Assembly (NCBI GenBank): GCA_036850595.1
Contig: CM072152.1
Span: forward strand, 2,375,640 to 2,439,639
DNA length: 64,000 nucleotides
Source: Rhyacichthys aspro
Lineage: Eukaryota > Chordata > Actinopteri > Gobiiformes > Rhyacichthyidae
Direction of reading: 5' to 3'
Part shown: piece by piece, positions 13,201 to 22,200 of the stretch
Layout: every line of letters starts with the position of its first letter
Position numbering within the stretch: position 1 is the first letter of the stretch
Position numbers and translations under genes: made by a program
Notes under the pieces: generated by a model
Told to the model about the DNA's origin: nothing
Seen by the model: only the letters and a program-made list of their open reading frames with translations
Databases searched by the model: none

Positions 13201-16200
13201 GGTCATGTCATTATCAAACTGAAAACATGCCCATAGCTGCTGTAACTGTCACACTGTGTCATTTAAGAGAAATAATAAAATGAAGGTTTTACAAGAATCT
13301 AGCTGTGTGCAACGTAGTTTCTATTGGCAGCACTGAATGCTCCATTATTACTCTGACCTTCCTCACAATGTTCACTTAAATTCCATTCATTATATTATGT
13401 TCCATTCAATGCGAAGTTATTCAGAAAGAGCCACTCAAGGATTACAAAGGCATGGTTCATAAACAGGCTGCATCTGATGTGCTCTGAGTCCATGCGTGGC
13501 GCAACATTGTTGCCTGTGAAGAATCAGTGCAAGTGTCTCTTTAGTTTGGCACTATATGTAGGACACAGGTATAATTCAGATTTTAGGAAACGATCATTAA
13601 TATGAATATAATATGTATAATCGATAACCAAAGGTTTATTAAACTATATTAGTTTGGCAAAGCATTCCTGTGTTTTAATAATGATATCATTGACAAGTCA
13701 ATATCAACTCGACAAAAATCAACCCCTATTATAGGTTAAAACAACTTTGCATTTAAATACTCCGTTGTTTGAATGGAAAAGGCATTGTTATTGTGACTCA
13801 GTCTGTTTTCATGATGCTGCAGCTGTATCTGGCATGTCTAACTGTGTCCAATCTATACCAACATGTAGGGCTCTGAAGAGTGGGTATTGATTGAAAAACA
13901 AGAAAGTTATCAAGAGCATGACTGGAAGGCAGAAGAAAAGAGCCGGCCGCTCACCTCACCTCCCTTCAGACCTGATTCCTCTTGGGAGCAGAACGAGCAT
14001 CAGATAGATATGAGCAAGATGAGACACATGGAGGTAACAGGGTATGACAGAAAAGAAATGAAAAGCCATATCGATGAGTTTCCCTCGACCAAAGCCAGCA
14101 GAGAAGCAGACGTGTGCGGCGAGGCTGGCTCCACAAACAAAAGCCGTTTTGTGATTCAATTATCGGAGGATGCAGATAAATCTCTAAGTAAACTGCCTCA
14201 AGCCTTCGACCCTGAGGCAAACAGCGATGTTGCCCTGGGACTGCCGCAGATAAAAGAGCGTTCCACCTCTAAACCAAGGAAAAAGAGAAGGCCGCAGAGC
14301 TTAAACCTGGGAATGCCTGGGGAATTCAAGAAAGGAGGGAGCGATTCCTCAGGAGATGAAAACGAAGGCTCCGAATCAGGTGACAGTCCTGACAAGACAT
14401 CTGAAGCACTACTGCAAAAGGTTAAAGAGGACCAAGGATTAGGGAAGGATGAGTCTGTCAGGGTTAATAAGAAGAGCAAACAAGATGATCGGTCTGTTAG
14501 CGAGGGCAAGGAGGTGCCCAGGCAGACTGCAGAAGGTGTGAAGAAAATTGTCAGCCTCGTAGGGTCAACGGATATTGATTTAAGCTCCGTGAACGGACCC
14601 GGAAAGGTAGAACATGAGAGTTCATTAACAGGGGTTAAAGCCGACTATGTAACGAAGGTTAGAGGGAAGGGAGTTATTGACAATAAAGAGCTAGCTGAGG
14701 TAAAGCTACGACAGGTGAGAACACATGAGAGAAAGGTGAGCAGTTCAGGAGGGGAGGATTTTGACAGCATCCCTGGAGAAAGAGCAGAGAAGAGGACGTC
14801 CCTGCACCGACTGTCAGGTAGCCATCAGTCAGAGATCACCAGGATCGTCCCGCTGAAGCCTGAACGCTCAAAAAGTGTTGCATGCAAAGACGAACGGGAC
14901 AGAGCGGGACCAGATGAGCTCAGACAGGTATTCAGAAGAGAATACCGCTGGTCAGTCGGTTCTCCAGAGGGATCCTCTGACCTCAACTGGACTGAAGTCA
15001 CGTCGTTCCATCCAGAGCTGGCCCGTGATTTGGATTCTAAAGCAGAACATTATGACCAGGCTACTAGAGGACCCACAGAAAGTCAGTCATTTGGCTCAAA
15101 GTTGTCGGCTCTTCCCAAAATGGCTCCCCCTGCGCCACCAGTTAAAACACAGAAGGCCAGAGAGTCCGTGCTGATCCTGAGGAACAGCCGGAACGTTGGC
15201 AGGGACCCGAGCCTGGACGCCGCCAAGAAGAGACTCTCGGTAACACTGCTGTTTATTGGAAATTTAGCATCGCATGAGCTTTCAACAGACTCGCTCCATT
15301 GTTCTTTAGAGTGAATCAAACCATTCATTCATCTTACTTGTATAGAGGGAAAGCAAAGTAGTGTTGTTGCTCTGCTTTGGTGAAAAAATGAATCTGTCCA
15401 TCATTAAGTTTGATCATAAGTTTGGACTTTTCTCTTTGTGCCAGTGCCTGACTTGTCTATTTTCATTGCACTCAACACACACCTCAGCATTTGGCAAATC
15501 TGTACAAATCACCACTGGCTGTGGAAAAGTGAAAATCAACATGTCATGTTTTCTGGCAGATGGTGTCCACCTTTGTGACCTGAGACTAGGTTGTGCAAAA
15601 TTTTGATTTGAGAAGTTCTGATTGACAAATTGAAGTGCTATAAACTCAAGGAAAATAAAATAGTAATGATTGTGTCAAAATCTTCTGAAAGAATCTCATA
15701 GGCCTTGTTTTCCCGACAAGGTTTAAACTGCCAATTCAAACTTTGAAAAGTATAATCACATCAATCAGATTTAAGTGTTAAGAGTTGCACTGCACAGGTT
15801 TATCTGGGTTTATTTATAGAGTTTTATATGGTTTGGTCAGGTGGTGTAATGGAAGTGGTACTAAAATCATTATTATTTAATAACACACATTTTATATGCG
15901 AGAAAGAAGAACATAACTGCGAGAAAGAAGAACATAACTAACTGGTAGCTTTGTTGCTGTTTGTACATTTTGTAACAGGTTAATATCCTGTTCTTCTCTT
16001 TCTTTGGAACTAAACTTATTGAGGTGACAATTGAGTTGATCTGAGTAATATAAGCATTACAAAGAGAACATACTGATTGTTTGGATGTTTTTCAAGTTGC
16101 ATCAATCCAACTTTCTCCTGCATGTACTGGAACATCCCTCTGCAAATCAGTTTTAACTTTAAAGAGAATTTAAACCATAATTGAAACCAAGTCAATTTTC

Positions 16201-19200
16201 AAACCTTGTTGGTGCAACCAGACCATAAGATATAAAAATAAATCTGCCACTGTAGCACTGGCAAACACATATTCTGGTTTGGTGATGCAAAAAAGTTGAA
16301 GATTTCTCACTCTGTTACTCCTGTACAGAAAGCTAAATGCTGTTCTAAACACATTGGCTCCCCTGACTGTGAAAGCCCAGCGGGAAGCAGACACAGCTCA
16401 GTGCCTGACGAACTCAGATTTGCTGCATCCATTTCACTCTCAGTATCATTAGGAGCTTGCCCACATTTGGTCCTGGAATGAAAGAAAGTAGATGTGAATA
16501 CATGCGACACCTTTCATCATTTCATACCTTCTCATCTCGGCCAAACTGGCATATCTTGGATTAAACAGGCATGAGGTTTGACTGTGCTCTTGGAGTTCGA
16601 ATAAGTTCTCAGGAAAGAATCAACTGCATTGAGAAAAGATTACAAAGACTAGGAAAGCCAAAACATTAGGCCCTCCATCCAGACCACGACTCACCATCAG
16701 AGCCATTTTGACAGGCTGTGCTTTGAATGCACCTTGGCACCTTTCATAGGACCTGTAACAATTGTATTTGAATTGTTCCGTGTTGAAATTCAAGGTGCAT
16801 AGTGTTGCACCACTTTGTGTTGATCAGTGATGGTGTGCTTCTCAGCTGAAAACTGCATGCAAATAAACTGCATGGTGCTGTGCTACCTTGACGTAGTGAA
16901 GCTGGCTGTGTGTTCTTGTTGTTGTGGTATGATCATCTTTGAACTGTATTGATTTGTGATAAATGTACAGTACAGTGTCTTGGCCTGGCTGGATCTGAAC
17001 AGAACCAGTCAGCTTACACAGGCTTTGGACGAAATTATAAATTAACCTAAACTTGGGGTCTAGATATTAAATGCAATATAACATTTAATACAGTTTCAAT
17101 TTCATGCTGCATTTCTTTCTAAAGTATCCCGAAACTTTTCCACTGATTCACATTTTTGTTAAATGATCCAAAGGGTTTTCATGAGGCACAAATGCAGCTT
17201 AATTGTTTGTGAATTTGGCAAGATCCCAGTTTAGGTTGGGTTCACATTGCGGCTGTTCATTGAGAGTCTGTCCTTTTCTATGTGTGCTAACCCTTCTGCT
17301 CTTTCGCCGCCTTTTCTCCTCTGCTTAACTTTTGCAGGAGCCTGTCTCCACTCCTGCCATTTATGAAGAGCCCCTTGCAGATTTCAAGGTTATTCATTTG
17401 GATTTATATCTCTCACCTCTTCTGTCATCCATTTTATTCCCATCCATCCCTTGCCCTATCATCATTCCACTCCACTGGCTGCACCCGTCTCTCCTCATAT
17501 ATAAAAATGACCAAATTCTGGAATTAATCATTGATTTTTACTGGCTGTTCATCACTGCTCATCCATTACTAGGGTCCCAACTCAATGTCTGGGTTCAAAA
17601 GCAAAGTTCTTTTATGTGTCTGTCACTGGCATCGTTCAGATTTTGCAAATACTATGGTTTTATAAGCATCTATTTTACATAGATAAAAGTTAATATTCTT
17701 GACATCTGAGTACATACTGAGGCAACCAGAAGAATAATATTTACTTTAGATGGTCAAACTTCTACAGATGATGGCTGTAGGGAAGAAACAAGCTTGTGCC
17801 TTGACTGGTTTTGACAGGTTTAAAACTGTTTATAGCCCAGTCTGGAGGGGTTTGTGTGGTATAACCCAGATTTCAACCAGTTAAATATGGTTTTACCATA
17901 TTGGACAGGTTTAAAGTGGTTCAACTTAATGAGCAAATGCTGTCTAATGTATTTATCTATCTCCTATGGATATTTAACTCCACCTAGTCACCATAAAATC
18001 TATTAAATTTTTGTTTGTATCTTGCCATTGTTTCATTTACTGCATGCCCCCGATCATCCAACCCCCATATTCTTGTATTCACTACAATGAGCAGTCCTGC
18101 TTGCATGATTGTCCTCATGTATGTGGCTGCTTTCTGGATTTGAAGTCTTGTGTCTGTACATCAGAAAGAGCCATCTGAAAGAAGACCCCAGCCCAGTGCC
18201 ACCTCTGAGGAGGAGCAGGAGCGAGACACTGTGTCCAGTATGAGAGATCTGAGCATTGAGCGCAAGTGCTCCAGCATGACTGTCAGCTCCACATCCAGCC
18301 TGGAGGCTGAGGTGGACTTCACCGTCATCACAGACCTCCACCCCGGCGCCGATGACTTCTCCCGAGGAGCGTCCGAGCTGGGAGACCGGGAACGGCAGCC
18401 CGAGGTGGGCCGCGAGGATTTTGAGGAAACGTCCAGGTTCTACTCGGCCCGACTCATGGGCTCCAGAGACAAGTCCCCGATAGAGGAGAAGCTGACTGAG
18501 GAGAGCAGCCATCACGAGGTAGACCTGTGAACGTGTCCTTGTGCACGCCCATCACCCATGGACTCAGCGCCTGGACTTTCTGTTGGAACATTTGTTTTAT
18601 TTTGTTCAACTTTTGCATCGTGTTTATATTTGTTTTTGGTTCTTTGTGTTTTGTATCCCATCTACTTCAATTTTCACCAAATTCCCACTGCATCACCTTT
18701 ACTTTCTTGTTTTCATACATTTGCTGCTTTTGAGCACTCAGATCGCTGGAGGAATTTGAGGATGCCTCACTCCTAAACCCTTTGATTTTTGACTTTTCTG
18801 CTGTGTGTTTTGTGTTTTAATACAGCCTCCAGTGGCCAAGAAAGACCCCAGTGCTGTGACTGTGGCACATTTGCTGAAGAAGACAGAGACACACACAAAT
18901 GGATCAGAAGTCCACCACAACATCATGAATATCTCACCACAGGTAAACAGCAATCACTACAGGTTTGGCAATTAAATTTGTGGTAGCTCTTCATCATTCT
19001 AGCAGACAGAAAAAAGTCAACAAAGGAAGAAAGTCCATGTTTTTGCACTCTTTTCAATCCTAATCCAGTTCAATACGTTATATGATACTTAAGATAACAT
19101 TAGAGCACCATCCAAGCTTGACATAGAAATGGTAAAAAGTGCAACAAAAGTGCCATCTCATAGTGCAATTACTATGAAATCATTTGTCACAACTTTACTG

Positions 19201-22200
19201 CCCACCATATTAGCACAATGAAAAGGGAAATCTGTCAAGGCAGTAACAGTAACAGTAGACATGAAAAGAGAAAGTCATGTGTTAATATATTATTTATGAG
19301 CAAAAATGCTTTTAATGTCATTGTGACATTAAGGTACTTAAATAAATTGACTATTTGTGATATAAAATACTAAAGGATTGTGTCAAAATATTTGGGTGGT
19401 GAGCACGTGAAGGGTTTTGGGACATTGGGACCACCATGGTCTTCAACCACAAAATTCCTCTCTGAACCTCTATGTGGCTCATGTGACAGCATGTCTCAGG
19501 CTACAACGTCTGCTTCTCATGCCTTTGTAGATGAACAAATCCTGTAGAGATAAGAGGAAAGAGAATAAACATTTCCTCCAGCACACCCCAGTTTATCCTC
19601 TCTGAGCGGTTGTAGGAACAGGAAGTAGGCCTTAAAGACACCTTCTTTGGCTTCTACAGAGCTTTAAATGGCTAACTTTTTCAGATAGGCACACACGCTA
19701 AAAAATTGTACACAGTGCACCTTTAAGATCAGAATAAAACATACGTATTTTGAGATACCTAACTGCATTGGGTTGAATTGGAAATTTCTGAGTAAATGAA
19801 CTGAACTGAATAGCTATGCTTTTTTCTCAGGGGAATCTATGCTGTTGTTAATCTAAGCTGCCAGGACATCTCACCTTCTTTTCATTTCAAATCATCAACA
19901 TTATAACATCAGATGTGTTATCACCCCAAAAAAAGTTACATTTCTACTTAGTGATACAGTAGGTGTGTTAGGTAAATGTGGCAACCACTTTTTATGAATC
20001 AAAAAGATACTGACAGGTCCTGACCTTTACTTCTGCCATACACCTGGGCTTGTTTGTGAATATTCCTTGTTGGACATTGTGTGAATTTTGGATCTACATT
20101 TTTGCTAAACTGTGTAAAAAACACCGTCATGGTTATGTTTTTGTCGTAATGCAATGCAGTGGTGTCTAGATGTATTTCAGGAGTTACTCATCAGACACAG
20201 TAATATTAACTGTACTGTACTAGAAGAATCCTTTTCAGTGGCACTTGGACCATATTCCCTTTATGCCTGTCACATAATAGCATCATTATGGAATGATTAA
20301 AGTATTGACAGGACATTAATGAGGATGATGAAAGCAGGTGCATTCATCTCAGAGACTCAGATTTGAGAGCAGGCTGTCTGTCCCACAGGTGCCTTATTAA
20401 ACCCTAATCATGGCCGGGCACTTCAGACGTTCAGCTAATGGCACGGATGGAGTCAGGCTGCAATGTCTTTGAAGTGGCAGCTCAGTGGGATTTTCAGAGA
20501 TGTCAGTGTAAGCTACAGTAATAAGTCTGTATATGTGCTGCAACAGGATGACACCATCAGGAGGCAGTGACGGTATGTGGCCTGAAGGGGGTGACACATC
20601 AGTTCCAAGATCAAGCTGCTGCTCACTGCCAGCTGTCTGCAAATCGCTGACAGGCTTTGGGTTTGAGAAAGCGTTGACCTCAGCCTGTTGTAAAAAGTAT
20701 TTGTAGCTTGAGGAATGCTTTCATTAACAATTCATCAAGTACACAGTCAGTCATGGTTATGAAATATCCTGTCTATGAACCACACTTCATTAAAGCAACT
20801 TTCTACTACTCAGGAGTTGCTCTCAGTGAAAGGCAGAGGGCTGGAGAGGGCTTATAGCCCAGGGTGTCCATCAGTGCATGTAGCACCAGGACTTGTGTGT
20901 GCTGAAAGGGAAGTCCATGCATCCCTGCTAAGACTGCCTGTGTACTGTGACCTGGCCTCTAGTGAAAGAAAATGGATAAATGGATTTACAAAGGATACGT
21001 TTAGAAAGGAGGCTGACTCAAACATCCTCAGTCAAATCTGGCTTTTCTGTGAGGGGTCTACACATCCTCCCCGTGTCACCGTGGGTTCTCTTGGGGTTCT
21101 CCAGCTTACTCCCACCACTTAAAGACATGCATGTATAGGTCAATTGGCATCTCTATAGTATCCCTATTGGAAGAATGTGAGGGTGGATGTTTGTCTGTCA
21201 GTGTGTGTCTAAGTGTCAGCCCTGCAACTAACTAGCCATTGTCCAGGGTGTACACCGCCCGCCTAAGGCCTAAAGTTGCTGGGATAGGCTCCAGTCTCCC
21301 CCCTAACGGAACTAAGCAGAAGAAAATGGACGGATGGATTTATAATTCATAATAGTGTAATAATGAGATACATATAGACTTGCATTTTCATGCATTGTGT
21401 GATTTAGAGAGTGACATTTCTAAATCTTGTAGATCCATTCTTGAATAGTTTTTCATGTACTTTTTTTTATTTTAAGCACATTTCAATACAACCAAGTACT
21501 TATATTTTTTCCAGACAGAGAGAGTGTTGTGTCTTGTTTTCTAGTGTATTGCTATTTTTACAGATGGACATGGGGTCTGATTCGCTGTTAGTCCAGTAAC
21601 CTTTTTTGCCTGGTGTAATTGACAACATTACTCCTAAATGGGATGCTGTGCCACCACAGCTGTGATAACATTTGTAGGGGTTTTGTATTCATTGTATTCA
21701 GGGTGTGTGTTTGCAATGTAAACCCTGAATGCACTTTTATTGTATATTTGTATATCTGACACAGTTTGAACTGTTCATAACCTTTTTAGACTTGTCTTTA
21801 TAAGAGAGAATGCAGTTGTTTGATAATTTTACTATAGTGCTGTATACTGCATTCATTTTCTTTGGTGTAGGTCAACTAAGTTAATTTAATATCAATGTCC
21901 TCCTTTCTATGGTCACCTGTTCCAATGTTAAACAGTGTAACCAGTCCATGCACACCACACTGATACGTTTCCAAGTGGTGTAAAGCAATTAAGATGAAGC
22001 CACTAAAGAGTAATAAAAGCTGCTGTATATATTCCAAAAATGGAATTAAATAGAATAAGTTTCATGTCCACGCTGTGCTCTCTGTAAAGGTGAAAACTGG
22101 GTTTGTAAGCAGAATGAGTATTTTTTACTCATCCTGCTTACATATCTTTATCCAGCTATAAAGATATGTAAGCCAGATGTTTGTGTTTGTGCTTCACAGA

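Noticed and set aside
17332..17682. A 116-codon + strand frame starting in the 51-nt epb41l1 exon
   Set aside because: Only the first 17 codons look like 4.1N. After a GT donor at 17389 the protein becomes unrelated and hydrophobic, so the rest is intron read-through.
18054..18515. A 153-codon - strand frame
   Set aside because: It is the antisense shadow of the sure epb41l1 exon at 18165-18518.
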